Assembly: GCA_021307315.1 (NCBI GenBank)
Contig: JAJSPD010000008.1
Coordinates: 310,001-374,000 of the forward strand
Source of the DNA: Bisporella sp. PMI_857
Lineage: Eukaryota > Ascomycota > Leotiomycetes > Helotiales > Helotiaceae
Direction of reading: 5' to 3'
Length of the DNA stretch: 64,000 nucleotides
The position numbers and the translations under genes were made by a program. The notes beneath the pieces were generated by a model. It was not told where the DNA came from, ran no database searches, and saw nothing but the letters and a program-made list of their open reading frames with translations. The stretch's first letter is position 1, and every line of letters starts with the position of its first letter. Positions 11,061 to 25,747 of this stretch are shown here, piece after piece.

Positions 11061-12796
11061 CTCCCCCAAATCCTTACTTCAGAGAAGGGCTGTGGCCGGA
11101 ACTGCGGATGTAGCTGTGTTGATATCCTTTGGAGCACAATGGAAAGGCTGGAATTATCTGCAAGCTCTTCAGATTCCAGAACTTTCTCAAAATGGCTCTG
11201 TTAGTGTTGCATTTGCGCTTTGATGTCAATTGTCGCTATTTGGTTGGCTAAACTGAATTCCAACGGTTGGAAATTATCAAGCAGAGCAGTCAAAGGCTTT
11301 AAGGCTATTAAAAAATTACTCGGCCCAACTGGAACCCGTAAGCCCGCCATGTAGGTGTACCTTTAGTTAGAAAAGCATCTCTGTCCTTGGGAGAGTGAAC
11401 TTTATCATTTCATCAATCTTTACAATATTGTTAGGGATTTAAGGCGTTCTGTATGCTTAGCATTTCAAGTTGCGGCCTTTTGGGTTACACAGTATGGCGT
11501 AAAAATTATTTGGTTTATTTCATTATCAACTTTGTTAAAAGCAATCAATAAACTGAATCAGCAAATCCGATGCTGCATTAAAAAGATGATACAGAAGCGA
11601 ACCAAACGCTCCAAGCGGTAGCAACCCCACGAAGACAAATACCCAGATCGCGAAGTATCAGGAAGGTCTGAAGAAATCTGAAGATGATGGCCCCCAAAAG
11701 GAGGCAAATCAAGATGATCAAGCAGGCAAGAGGAGGTGGCTGAACTGGATGCTAAGAGCGGTAATCAATTTCTAAGTCTCAGAAATCTGAGCTATATCTC
11801 ATTTGCGATAGGCAAGCTTGTTCAAGATAAGATATATTAACCTTTGTCATTGTTGGTCATTTTTTTGGTGTTATTTGGCGTTTTGCTAGGTGGCATTGTA
11901 TGTGTTTATGAGCAGTTTAGCTCTTTTGCATATGAAAACGCATCATACAGTGTCTTTATTAAAGGGCAACTGCCGTTTCCCAAAATTGATCCTTCGTTGC
12001 TCACGTAGTCTTGAGAGAAGTTATTTGATCTTGATTTATTATTATATGTAAAATAGCTCACGCTCTTTTTACAATCAATTCAAGTAAGTGATGGGATGAA
12101 ACCTTCGCTGATGGCCTTCCAATTTGGTTCAATGTCAGAAAACATTCTCGGGGCCTCCACTGCATCGGATTCGTTATCGATCGGCTTAACTTGTGTGCAA
12201 AAAGCGATTAAATTCTGCACTTTTTTGGGGCAATGTATTAACTTTCGTATTCTCCGAATGCAAGGATTCTGGTGCAAAAAAAAAGTCCTTCTCCCAAGGG
12301 TCTCCAAGCCATAAAATTGGCCGCCCTCCTCTCTAGAATACTATTTCAAGAAACTCCACAGCCTTAAAGAATCTGCCATTAGCGCGTTCACCTTGTGTAT
12401 CTACCGAAGCTGATCGGTGGAAGCCCTGTGAATAGTCGACTTCCTCCGAATGGCTATCATTTGAGACCCAGGATGGCATCTCCATGACAACATTCTCCAA
12501 TCACAGCGGGAGCCTTCGAGCAGAGGTAGACCTTGCGGAAGTGAACCTAGTGTTCCTTCTTTGTGTTTATAGTGAGTATCTTGTTCAACTTTCTCTCAAT
12601 ATTTAACCATCAAGTAGGCAGAACTCTACTACATAAGTTGGGTGAATTATTGCGCTACTTTGCCATATTCTATCATGTACATTCTAGCATTCTTCGCTCT
12701 GTTCGGTCAGGGGCTAAATCACATCATATGCCAGTACCGGATGTTAGGGGATACGATGAAAGCTTTGTAATATATCCACTTAGGCGCTTAACATGC
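11061..12796. other. intergenic region with unassigned short frames
   Basis: 1.7 kb without an identifiable gene. A polar, open plus-strand stretch at about 11592-11775 reads like the end of an exon (Lys/Glu/Asp/Gln-rich, ending RAVINF before a stop) but has no start or recognisable family. Two complementary frames of about 75 codons overlap at 12080-12314; neither has support. Confidence 0.35.
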
Positions 12797-14421
12797 TTAA
12801 GCTTTTAATATATGAAAATATTTCAGTCCTTTGATAAAAATAATATCTACCAGATAAAAGCCAGTGAATACAGGCCCTAAAGCCACAATTATACTCAGAA
12901 TGGTCATCGCACTAACACCCAAGGCCATGGAAACTACAACTCTGAGTCCCGGGCTGGCCTGAAGATAATCGGTCTCAGGAGTCCCAGTCTCGAGGTTAGT
13001 TCCTTGATTAGTCTCAATAGGTGGAGGGGCAGTTGGGTAATGTGCTCGACATGCACCCCTGCCTTCCCCTGGATTGGGTTTTGGAGATACAGCAAGTTGA
13101 CTGAAAGTCGGTTCGCTGTCAAGCCCGAAGTAATTAGTCGGCTCCTCTCCAGCAGAGACCGGTGTTCCCTGAGGAATGAATTCAGATATCGGAGTGATGA
13201 TGGGGAGAGATACGGAGGCATCGGGCGGCGAAGCCTCTGAGACGGAGCCATCCTCTCCGCCCGTATCCGGCCCAGGTGCGTTGTAGACTTTGATGCTTTT
13301 GAAATCCCAATACCCTTCCTGATAAGCCTGCGGGTTGTTCTTTACATAATTGGCACAGGTGTTTTCCGGAACAGGATTTTGGAGGTAGCAGCTGGTCTGT
13401 TCCCATACATTCTTGTCCCCAGCCCAGTCACCGCAAAACGTAGTGTCTATCACAACCCTCATATTTCGGAAATGAGCATCAATATCACAGGTGGAGCCTA
13501 CGTTTAGCACAGATGGACCCCATGTTGAAGGTGACGGGTTGCCAGATGTGATGTCCGCCGGAATAGAACCTCGAGAGAAAAACCAGACTTTGATGCTCGA
13601 AGGAAGCCACTCCATAGCATCTATATATATTATAGTCAGCAATTTCTTGTACTTATGGGATAGATAATGAAAAATGACATACAAAACACCTCCACCAGCA
13701 AGATTAAACGGCGTTCCATACGGTCCATCTGAGACACCGCAGCCTACCGCAGCAGTCTTAGCATTATCACACTGTGCAGAGCCTACAAACCCATTCTGCT
13801 CGTTGGCAAAAGAGTACAGGATCCTTCAGTGCCGTCCGTATGGAGAGAGATGAGATTTGTTGTTGCCTCATGCACGCCTTCTATGATTCCACTTCTCCAT
13901 CACGAACCAGTTCGGACCGACTTGCCATCTGTACAGGTTAGATAGTAAATTGAGGAGTAGCTATAGGAGATGAAAAAAAAAGAGAGGAACATACAGCGCA
14001 GGCCAAAGTCCGCAAGTTGATGAAGGCATATGCTCGATATCTGCAATGAAGAGACCGTGATTATACACTGTGTTGCTCTCCAGGCGAACACTTTTTCGCC
14101 CACGTTCGCATCCAAGGGAACACTTGTCGAGTCAACTTTGATCCTCGCGATTCCGTCACCCAATTTTTCGATGAGATTGTTTGATCTGCATCATTGAGGC
14201 CCAGATAGTCGACATAGCCGTGTGTTGGATCGTCACCACTCCTCCATGAATGCCTCCCCCATGAAAAACGTTGAGTAGGGCTAAGTACTTACAGTAGAGA
14301 AATTGAAATCAGTAAACAGATTTGTATTGTCATATGTGGTCTCCAGCACGTAAGCCGCGAGGACAGGTTCTGAAAATAGAGCAGCCAAAGCCAGACTAAT
14401 GGAGAGGACTGAAGCTGGCAT
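12797..14421 (-). pseudogene. GH16 endo-1,3(4)-beta-glucanase-like gene with broken frame
   Basis: Secreted glycoside hydrolase family 16 (mixed-linked/laminarin-type beta-glucanase). The start at 14421 gives a signal peptide (MPASVLSISLALAALFSEPV) and then YVLETTYDNTNLFTDFNF, the usual mature N-terminus. After an intron come DDPTHGYVDYL, YNHGLFIADIEHMPSSTCG and later IEGVHEATTNLISLHTDG, YAMEWLPSSIKVWFF, STWGPSVLN, FRNMRVVIDTTFCGDWAG and YWDFKSIKVY. The C-terminus is Pro/Ser-rich with a hydrophobic segment, suggesting membrane or wall anchoring. The frame changes at about 13888, 13900 and 13790; the first two fall in and beside the catalytic GE-D-IE motif, which is therefore not encoded in one frame as read. 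It could be a pseudogene or consensus error; the 295-codon 3' part is open and well conserved. Confidence 0.75.
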
Positions 14422-16439
14422 AATGAGCAGATGGGTGGCAAGGCACGCCCACTCAGGAGAACAGAACTGGGGCAAACGAGGAGTGAAGAAAGCAAAGCAA
14501 CTTAGAAGATAGCATAGTAGCTTACTCTACTGGTATGTATGTTTATATTGCGATGAACGTCATAAATAAGGGAAGGAATGGAAACTCAAGAAATGCCTGG
14601 CGACATTCTGGATTCTTCACCATTCGTCAAGATCTCTCCACCAGGAATGTATAGAAGTTATGGCGAGCCTGGAATCCGAACTATGGATTCGCTTTCAGCC
14701 CTACATCTTGGTCAAGGAAAGGCTTGGCATAACCTGACTGAATCATTTAGTATATGCCAGATAACCACTTTCCGAACAACGTGTTTCCATTCAATCTTTG
14801 AGTATGGTTGATGTTGTTAGTGGTCTAGTCCGAGCAATACAGAGAACAGAGGCTGGCCATTGATTTCCGCCCTATCCCATCTCCCACCCCTTTCAAGAAA
14901 TGGCGGAGATACTTCTCAAGTAGAAGATTTCCACAGGGGAGGATGGTTTTGGATAAGGACGTAATCTAGAACGCGCATTACATGTTAGCTATTCATACTG
15001 AACCTCTATGGCACTGTCCTGGTCTGGAAAATCGAGCTTGAAAATGAACAAAGCAGCACAGGCATTTATTATATAAACTCTATATGCGCCAGCCGAGAAG
15101 CGGGCATTGGCATGAGCTATGGAAATTACAGCAAAAGCTACCGTGTCGATGGACTCATACGATTTCTCTTCCTGACACCAGTATTTTGTATTTAACTTGT
15201 TTCATAACGCTGAGATCTGAGATGTAGATTTAAGCCCTACACTAAAGATGTGGCTGAAGACTATGGCACAAGCCTCATTATATAAGCAATGCCCTCGCCT
15301 TTAAGCGCCGTGGCAGTTTTACTTTGACTATGCAAATAGCTACTCGGCGCGAGTCAAAAGTCCTCTGGGGGTTATGTCACATCATGGAGCAACAAATTGC
15401 CAACTGCCGCGCCATCAGGAAAATGTCTCCATAAGAGGTGTTTGGAAAATAGAATCTGTGTAGTCTTTACCCACCAGCCCCCCAAAATTGTGCCGCAGAG
15501 GGTGAGCGAATGAGATTCGTTTTATATTATGTGCCACCCACCACGACTTTGCAACGACAACATGTTTATGCAACCAACCCAGCAAGATCGGGCCAATGCT
15601 ATCAACAACCTTTGGCACTCAGCCACGCTAGCTTATCTGCTTACAGTAGCTCCCTGCAAACCACGCACTCATTATCGCGTTCCCTGATCTTGAGCATCAT
15701 TCGTTGAATAAGGCCGAAGATATACTATCCAGATGCATGCATACCACATTTTGGGGCCAAGTCGCCTTCTAAAACCAATAATAGTGCTCTGGAGTTAGTA
15801 AATACGCCCCCAAAAATGGAACCTCGAGAGGCTGAGACCAACCCAACAGATTGTTCAGAGCTACAGTACTGCACGGCGGGGAGATCCCCCTCCCACACGG
15901 TCTAGAATTGGCCTATTTTTGCTGATCTTTGCAATAGCTTCCCAGATATCCTACAACATCTTTATGTAATTGACGCCTTTATTATCTAATTTTTAAAGCA
16001 ACAATACTGGTTTCAAAGCTCTGACAGGCCACAGATCATTCTCGCACGTCACTCCCAAAGCTCTTCAGATCATTCTGCCCCACCCCGCCTGTGGTGTGTC
16101 CCATACAGACACAATCGGACAGCGACGAGAAAACAGATTCTCATGGCATAGTCTATCTAAAATTTGTGCGTCGTCGAAGGAGCTGCTTTCGCCAAATTCG
16201 ATTTGCGGATCTGCAACATGAGGCCGGTAACTTTGTCGACCTTGTGCGATCGTACTGGTGCTTCGAGGAGTCTATGCAGACGTAGTACACGATGTGCCAA
16301 CCACATCAGGCTACGACATTACTGAGCGACCAGAAGTGGCCTAGGAAAGCGGAACAACATTTTGCTGAATACAATCGTTTACAGACTACGACTACAAGCA
16401 GTTATCCAAAAATAAACAAGCGCTGTGTGGAAACGAAAA
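14422..16439. other. intergenic region
   Basis: 2 kb with only short, mutually overlapping open frames (for example 14578-14811, 15415-15618 on minus, 15510-15707, 16091-16285). No domain is recognisable. The right end may contain the 5' exon of the Cys-rich membrane protein that follows, which I could not delimit. Confidence 0.4.
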
Positions 16440-18084
16440 CTGGGATCGCGGAAGTGGGACGTGATACACGAGGGTATACAAGGACGAAAACGGGGTGCTG
16501 TATCATGTGGTGTTGACTATCAACTATGCCGCAGTCATTGAAAGGAGGATGTTGTCCAAATGATCGTATCTGTGGTACAAGCAGCTGCTACGCTTCATCC
16601 GCAGCGCCAGCTTCCGCTTGTGGAAAATCTGGATATATCGCATGCGGAATTGAGGATGTTGGTACGTGAAACACGACACGAGAGCGATACTCTTCCCGCG
16701 TCAATATACTAACAATCATTAGGCGGCTGTTGTCCTTCAAATTATGTCTGTGGCCGCTTAGGATGCTCTCCTGAAGCTGGAGTCTCGCATTCCGAAACAT
16801 GCGGTGTTAGCTCATATCTATGCCCGGAATCATTAGGCTTCGGGTGTTGTAAAATGGAATGGGTTGCGGGCTTACGAATTGCTACTCTACGGAAGTAGTA
16901 ACCCTTACAATGGCGGAGGCTTTGGTTACAACAGAAGATGGTCAGCTCGCCACCATGACAAATACAATTGTCACTACTGTGTTTCCGGATAAGCCAACGG
17001 CAGTTCTTTCTTCGAAGCAATCTGGTGTGCTTCCAAAGGAGACTGCGCCTGTCGAATCCGCAATAGCCAAAACGAAACCATCTCGTGCATCGTCGTCAGG
17101 ACTTAGCAAGGCCCAAATCGGAGGTATTATTGCGGCGGCCGTCGTTCTTCTCGTGATTTTGCTGATCATCTCTTTCTTCATTATGAAGCGCTTGAACAAT
17201 GTCAAGAGGATAGTCGAGGAGCATTCTCGAAAGTCTTCGAGTACACCACGTTCGCGACAGACACGACAGCAGATATCCACTCCGACCACAGACATATACG
17301 CGATGTCCATTGACCCCCTAATTATGAGTTCATCGGAGGTGGCCCGTAGCGCGCAGAATCCATCGCACCCCTCCGCTGTTCACAGTTCTCATTACGAAGT
17401 TGAGGCTTCCTCACCGCCAGCCTTTCAGAGTCCTTTTCTCCTCGATCTCCTCCATCCTACAGCTAATGGCAACGGCTATGCTCCAGTTGCGATGTCTGAT
17501 ACGAGCTCAACCCATCGCAATGCCTCTGTCGACTCGACGCCTGGAATCTTCCAAAGTCCAACGGATATTTCGACATCACTAAGCCAGAACTGCGTGATCA
17601 GAATCTTCGTTTCGGTCACAGCCCAGGTAGATGGCCAAGTAGACACGAACGACAATGGAGTGAGAGTGAACAGAGCCAGGTGAGTTTCGCATCTAGTGGA
17701 CGATTTGCAGAGCTAGATTCGGGCGCAGATAGTGATCAGCGCTCGGGTCTCCAAAATGTAGTGCAAGGCATAGGGCTGGGTATCGGTCGCCTCTGGAGTA
17801 GGAGAAAGAGCTCGAATCCGCTTCTAACCCCCCAAAAGACAAGCGAACTTTCGACTGGGGTAGGATCGGCAAATAAAGGAGAATGGCCGCTCGGACCATT
17901 AGGACATATTGCAGAAGCTGGAGAGAGTCGGTTAGACATACAAGAGATTGGATCGGGGAAGCAGTTTAGGGATTCGATGTTGATGCAACGGCAAGAATTC
18001 TCACGATTAGGCGAACAGGCAAGGGAACATGATACCAATGATGGAAAGGCGCAAAAGGATTTACTGGCAGACGTGGACTTATGA
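16440..18084 (+). CDS. Cys-rich single-pass membrane protein with three CPxSxxGGCCP-type repeats
   Basis: The extracellular part has at least three related Cys modules: QLC...SLKGGCCPNDRICGTSSCY (about 16520-16590), ACG...EDVGGCCPSNYVCGRLGC split by an intron (donor GTACGT about 16660, acceptor about 16722), and SYLCPESLGFGCCK...GCGLTNCY. A Thr-rich stalk (TIVTTVFPDKPT) and one transmembrane helix at about 17110-17195 (IGGIIAAAVVLLVILLIISFFI) follow. The cytoplasmic tail of about 300 residues is Ser-rich with a basic start and ends at 18084. The layout suits a fungal surface sensor or receptor-like protein; ligand unknown. The reading frame changes by one base near 16545, at an A-run 16851-16854 and near 17557; each side continues the same protein, so these look like sequence errors. 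The true start codon was not located. Confidence 0.65.
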
Positions 18085-18689
18085 AGAACATCTGGATTAT
18101 ATGTATGAATTACCTGATGTAGTATAATGTTTAGAAGTTAAATAATACCCGATTCCTTTTTCAGGCGACTTGAACTGAAATTTCTGTGAAAGGATGATTG
18201 ATTCATCAATACAAGGATGCTCACCCAAGCATCATTACATTGCAGATGCGTGTTCGAACATTAGAGTGCATGAATGCCATGAGTGAATCCGCGAGAAGTG
18301 GGAAAACTTCTAGAGAACTTGTATGCGTTTTCTTTAGCGTGATCATATTCATAGAAGCCATGACGTAGTTACATCAGACAGGCAATGACTTCCTGCGAGG
18401 AGAGCCTAGAGCGTCAAGAATCGGTGTTTATAAATAAATAAATTGTTCTTCCTATATAATATATAAGTCTTTTAGCCATCAGAAAATTATTCCCTTGACA
18501 TATATCGACGTTCCGCTGTCGTCATATACCATAATTCGCCAACCCATAGGATGGTCGGAAGGGTGGGCCTGCAGGAGCAACCATGCGCAGGATTAAAGTT
18601 TCGAGATCCAACCTTCTTTGCTATCAAAGTAGTCTTGCAGCAGATTCAGAAGTACTCTCTAGATAACTATCAGCAAACTCTCAGACAGG
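18085..18689. other. intergenic region
   Basis: Presumed 3' region of the Cys-rich protein. It contains an AT-rich block at about 18430-18475 and no gene I can support. Confidence 0.35.
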
Positions 18690-19592
18690 TTGAATAGACT
18701 TCTGCAATTGCCTAAGCTCAAAGGCATGTTAGGAGGAATGTTTCATCCTGTGCATATCTTATCAGTCACTGCTACGGCTTCAGGTTGCTGGATCGGAAGC
18801 ATGATAATTGAGAACCTATTCAAGGAGTACGCAAATGCGAAGTCTCAGATCAAGTATCTCAAGGAACGCATCTGGCTGGCTCTCTGATGCGAATTTTGCA
18901 GTTCAGCTTGGGGGTATTACTGGCTTGGCGCAGGTTCCTTTCCTCACAAGTTTCGACATTCTAACCGAACTTGCATTTGACGATATTTTGGCCTTTCGTA
19001 CACTGCCTAAAGAGCTACATCTTAATCAAGTAGTACGACTCGGCGGCGCTGATGCCAAATTTGTGATCCCAAGCTTCCTTCTTCCACATCATGAACACCT
19101 ACTCCCTCCTGTTCCAACATACGATGGCAAATGCGAAGCTGCAAAAAGCGTTGTTGAAGCCGACGGAAAACCCAAGGCTATCCAGGCCGAGCATTCCCTC
19201 AAGCAGTAAGTCAAAAACGGAACTAATATTAGGATCTCTGTGCATAACGTCTTCCGCCATTCTGTCCCGGAGCTACTTGATTTTATTGCCGCCGTAGTGA
19301 AGGCCACTAAGGTGATTGAGATTGAAAGGCCCCAAACGCAATGGATGCCGAGGTTAGTGACATGTCGGACTTCGGACGTGCATTGAGGGACGGCAAGAAG
19401 GAAGGCTTTAAGAAAACGGTTGTTGATACCATGGATAATGATCGGTGGGTTGCGAAACTTGTTAGGCGAGTGATGAGCAAGTTGGAGGTGGCCAGAGGCG
19501 ACTTGGGCTATCCAGGAGATATTCCTGTGGCTTTGGAACCATATCGGAATGACGGATGGAAGAAGGCTGAAGGTGAGAAACTGTTGCCTTAA
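18690..19592 (+). CDS. uncharacterised protein, model uncertain
   Basis: Three plus-strand frames in succession read like one broken or spliced protein. The first (18690-18887) ends NAKSQIKYLKERI. The second (18808-19209) includes FDILTELAFDDILAFRTLPKEL and KFVIPSFLLPHHEHLLP, continued in frame past a TAA by VHNVFRHSVPELLDFIAAVV. The third (19341-19592) ends GYPGDIPVALEPYR and EGEKLLP, a tail I associate with conserved fungal hypothetical proteins but cannot name. A 180-codon antisense frame (19089-19631) lacks protein character. Because the segments need frame changes, exon limits and start are not reliable, and two neighbouring genes remain possible. Confidence 0.35.
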
Positions 19593-20622
19593 ATAGGAAC
19601 GGCTCGAGAGTAACTGGTCTGATTGATGCATTTTCTTGGTGTAATATTGAGATTCTCTCTCTTGCTAAGAGGACGTATCTATATGTGGCTTTGTTGATAT
19701 GGATGAACGCGGTTCGTTTGCAAGAAGTTGGATTTGGCGTTTCGTAAGCATTACCTATGTATACCTTATTGCGAATCGCATCACTTTATGTCTGAGAAAG
19801 CTATTGATTCTATATATGACTTGATGCTTGCTATAGCCAATATTATCCCGACTCCAAACAAATGCACATGAATTTTTTTTTAAAAATTACAAGTGGCAAG
19901 AATCATGAGCCTTACACCGCTCGCAGTCTCATCGGTACAATTTTCACCATCCTAGAATTGTGGCTGTCCAGTATTTCAAAGATAAGGTCCCAGTCTTTAG
20001 GACTTCAAGCGGATGAACATTAAATCGAGCGATATCATGTGCTCCTAGAGCTTATCTTTCGGCTTAAGCTGGCGTTAATGGTGTTCTCTTGTAGTATGTG
20101 GTGCAACACATTGTCTCCGAAGCAGACCATATCAGGATCTACAAGCACTACATGAGCACTGGAGGCTATTTTGTCTGTGCTACTGCTTACTCAAATGATG
20201 GCGCGAAGAGGGATGAAGCTATGATGATTGTCAATTCGATTAGACTGAGAATCATGCGACGCGTGCATGCGAATTGTTTGCCATGATTTGTACGGGTTTA
20301 ATGTGTTAAAAGTATTTATTGAATGCCGATATCGTTATCTCTCAAGCAAGGCTAAACTGAACTAGGGAAACTAAAAAGAAGAACACACCCAAGACCCAGA
20401 ACTCTGGAAGCGAAACATGTAGGTAGCCATCTTCTCCTACTGTTGTACCATATTACATGGGACGAAGATTGTAGCAGCCACAAATGAATAGATAAGTGCA
20501 AATAAGCCCCACAATAGAGGTGACTTGACTTCTACCGATATCTTCGAACCATATAGATGTATATGTGCTCATGTGCGCTTCCCCGTGAGAACACCTTGCA
20601 GTAATTGTCCATTTGACATAAC
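19593..20622. other. intergenic region
   Basis: 1 kb between the uncharacterised gene and the permease. One 62-codon frame at 20098-20286 lacks an ATG start and has no known relatives that I recognise. The right part should hold the permease promoter. Confidence 0.35.
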
Positions 20623-22419
20623 ATGGCGGAACGAGAAGTCAGCACCTGCAGCAACGAGAAGACATTGTCTGATGAGAATCATAATGTACCCAACGAAGAC
20701 AAGAGTGAAACAGCCTCGCAGGCACAAGATCATGACCAGCCGATGCCTCAGTCCTTCTCCATGATGTCTGGACTTGGTATGGCATTCAGGTACATGCTCT
20801 TCACCAAGCCCGCGTTGGAAAGCACAAATTGATAATCCAAACTAGCATCACTAACACCTGGATCGCGTACCTGAGCCTCCTCGGTCAAAACCTCTTATAT
20901 GGCGGTCCTCAAAGCGTCATTCTTGGTCTCTTGGTTGCCGCCATTGTGCAGTGGACATTAACGTTAGGTCTCTCTGAATTGGCTTCTGCTTTCCATATTC
21001 CGGTGTAAGCAATCAGTATTATTTATGTATGGTGAGTGGCTTACTAATAGGGCACAGGGCAATACCACTACGTGTATATTCTGGCGCCTAAACGATTCAA
21101 ACGGTTCTCAGCTTTCTTTCGTCGGCTGGTTATCCATCATCGGTTGGTGGATCGGAGTCAGTTCAGGGGTTTCTATAGTAGCTATTTGGATCCTGGGTTT
21201 AGTCTCGTTTTGGGACGAAACATATGTTGCCGGGCGGTGGATGACATACTTGGTGTACCTTGCTATAGTAACCGTTACTTGTACCTTTGTCATGCTACTA
21301 TGAGGAATGTATTTGCTGACTTTTTATAGTCCTGCCTCAATATTTACCCCAAGACTAGTTCCTAAGATCGTGGCTCTCGGACTGTGGCTTCTTTAGTAGG
21401 TCTCGTGGTTACATTTACCACCACGCTCGCTATGAGAAAACACTTGAATTCTTCTTCATATATCATGCAATCGAAAAATGGGAACGAGTGGTTGGCCACA
21501 AGGTTTGCATGGGTGCTTGGCATCATAACCCCATGTAAGTCTCCCACTAAATGTGCAGAAAAAACTCCAAAACTGTCTTCCAGGTTTGCATTTGGCGGCA
21601 CAGATGCGGTGACCATATCGCCGAGGAGATTCCAACCCTCGAGTAAAGGTTCCCCTATTATGAATCTTTGCATTCTCATAGGTGCTTGCACGGCATTTCC
21701 ATTGGTTACGGTCTTGATGTATAGCATGGCCGACATAGAAGCAGTTGTTGCTTCTCAATTCCCCGAGCGTCATTTTTCAAGCTACTGGCAGTAGAGCTGT
21801 CACTACGTTCCTCATGTGCTGGGCTACAGTGGCAATCGCTACCGCTGTATGCTCGGGGTGGATAGCAGCTGGTCGTTTGGTATATGCTTTTGCTCGCGAT
21901 GTAAGGTTATAAGAACATTGACCTAGACATGGTGCTGATGCTCACAGGGAGGTGTGCCGTTTAGTACATATTTCGTTCAGATTGACGATAAGCGAGCCTT
22001 CCCACTCCGTGCAACTATCGCTACAGTCATATTTGTCTCCGTTTACGGACTCATTTTCCTAGCCAGCACCACAGCTTTCAACTCCATTATTACTTCTGCC
22101 GTCCTCTTCCTGACCATCACTTTCGCGGTTCCGCAGGCGTTCGTCGCCGCACGAGGAAGAGCGAAATGTCTTCCAACTCGCCCTCTGAGGCTCGGGAAAT
22201 TTGGCTACCTCGTCAACGTTATCTCCGCCGCTATAACAATACCTATCATTGTGTTGGTTTGCTTTCCGCCTGTTAATCCTACTACTACCGAGAATATGAA
22301 TTACGCATCTGTGTTATTGTAGGGATATTTGCTATATTAGCCGGTTTCTGGTTCACTACGGAAGGCGGGGATTTAAGGGCCCAAAACTAAATGTTGCTGA
22401 TATACCGGCTCTGAATTGA
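20623..22419 (+). CDS. amino-acid/GABA-type permease (APC superfamily), frame interrupted
   Basis: Membrane transporter of the fungal amino-acid/choline/GABA permease group, which imports amino acids or related amines across the plasma membrane. ATG at 20623 opens a hydrophilic N-tail ending SFSMMSGLGMAF, then an intron (donor after 20789, acceptor about 20843) and SITNTWIAYLSLLGQNLLYGG. An intron at about 21008-21053 precedes GQYHYVYILAPKRFKRFSAFF, then GWLSIIGWWIGVSSGVSIV, FAFGGTDAV, MNLCILIGACTAFPLVTVLM, RAVTTFLMCW, YAFARD with an intron, GGVPFSTYFVQIDDKRAFP and NSIITSAVLFLTITFAVPQ. About 12 helices are represented. Frame changes are needed near 21117 (T-run), 21610-21655, 21777, 22316 and 22388. 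Its position just left of easD raises, but does not show, a role in precursor uptake. Confidence 0.8.
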
Positions 22420-22808
22420 TGGAAGATAAAGATATGAATTCAAGTGGTGTTGTTGCTCAGGGCTTGGTACAGGGTCGTGTTTTCTCTTGGATCAGGATTG
22501 TGTAGAGAGTTTATCTGAATGCAATGTCACGAATTTATCTAAAGGCATAGATCCTAGAGTATGCATGAGTAAACCTCGATTATACTATGTCACTGGCAAG
22601 GACGTAACCAGTTACCAGCTGTTCAGGTGAGGTTATAGTAGACCCTTGCTCATGCCAGGGGGAACATAGTATTGGCGGATTAGTATGACTAAATTGATAT
22701 ACTAAACCACATTCAATCTACATAATCTATAACGACATCGTCACTTGATGCTTCTCCCATCATGTAGGTCAACAGACAGTAGTAATTATGACCAGGCATC
22801 GGCCATTA
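22420..22808. other. intergenic region between convergent genes
   Basis: About 390 bases between the 3' ends of the permease and easD. Nothing beyond expected 3' untranslated sequence is seen. Confidence 0.4.
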
Positions 22809-23660
22809 TTACGGCAGACAAGCACCAACATTTATATTTGTGCCATATACTGGCTTGGAATCTTCACTTAGCAACCATACGATTGTCCTAGCCACGTCCT
22901 CTGGCTCAATGATTGAGAACCCCTCTTTTCGGTAGGCGTCTTTTGCTTCGCTCAGTGTCTTCATATTTGGTGCGAATTTAGGGAGCAATGGGGTATTTGT
23001 AACTCCTTTGATCACAGATCAATACCAAAATTCTCACAAAGAAGCTTCCACATAGTAAAAGATATCGTACCTGGAGAAACACAATTTATCCTTATGCCGA
23101 AGAGGCCATATGTCCGACGCAACGCAATTTGTGAAGCAGGCAGAAGCGCCCTTTGACGTCCCGTAGGCATACACGTCCGGTCTATGATAAAACGACGCAA
23201 CACTACTCACGTTCACAATACATATCTTCTTCTCTCGGAAACTCTTCATTGCCTTTACTTCTGCTCTTGTGCAATAGAACACCCCATCGAGATTCACCTT
23301 GATGATTTTGCTCCAGTCCTCATCCGTTTCTTCAATTATAGTAGGTTGCTGTCGTAAAAATGCACCCTGCGCGATCCCTGCGACGTTGGCTGCCCCGTGA
23401 AGATCTCCGTGTGCTGCGACGATATTTGAAACCCAGTTCGACAGCTGAGAGGAGGAATACGTCTAGGGCCGTGCGCAGTAGACTTTTGTTGAAGGGTTGA
23501 GAGAATGGATGGACTGGGTAAGTGAGGCAAAATTGGTACTTGAGATGTCGCAGATGCAGAGTATGGAGGCACCCCGCTGGGCTAGGAGACGGGCTGTTGC
23601 TGCTCCTATACCCGATGCACCGCCGGTTATGGCGAAGATTTTCGATAGCACTGAAGCCAT
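22809..23660 (-). CDS. easD: chanoclavine-I dehydrogenase (EasD/FgaDH-type short-chain dehydrogenase)
   Basis: NAD-dependent oxidation of chanoclavine-I to its aldehyde. From ATG at 23660 the protein starts [19 protein letters not shown]; the Rossmann TGGASGIG is at residues 12-19. Further landmarks are [17 protein letters not shown] (NVAG motif), [41 protein letters not shown] (catalytic Ser and Tyr-x-x-x-Lys), [10 protein letters not shown], an intron at about 23071-23008, then NTPLLPKF and [25 protein letters not shown] at the end. These match Aspergillus fumigatus FgaDH/EasD motif for motif as I know that family, more closely than generic SDRs. The frame changes near 23465, 23430 and 23120, while conserved sequence continues across each. 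It is divergent from easA and part of the ergot cluster. Identification is strong because six other eas genes adjoin. Confidence 0.9.

Positions 23661-25747
<2,087 letters not shown>

Noticed and set aside
11592..11775. Polar open stretch resembling an exon end
   Set aside because: No start, splice partner or family; recorded only as part of the intergenic description.
12080..12314. Overlapping plus and minus frames of about 75 codons
   Set aside because: Mutual shadows on opposite strands; neither carries a recognisable motif.
19089..19631. 180-codon minus-strand frame
   Set aside because: Antisense to plus-strand frames with better protein character; no family resemblance or leader.
20098..20286. 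62-codon frame upstream of the permease
   Set aside because: Begins with GTG rather than ATG and has no homology that I recognise; too short to support.
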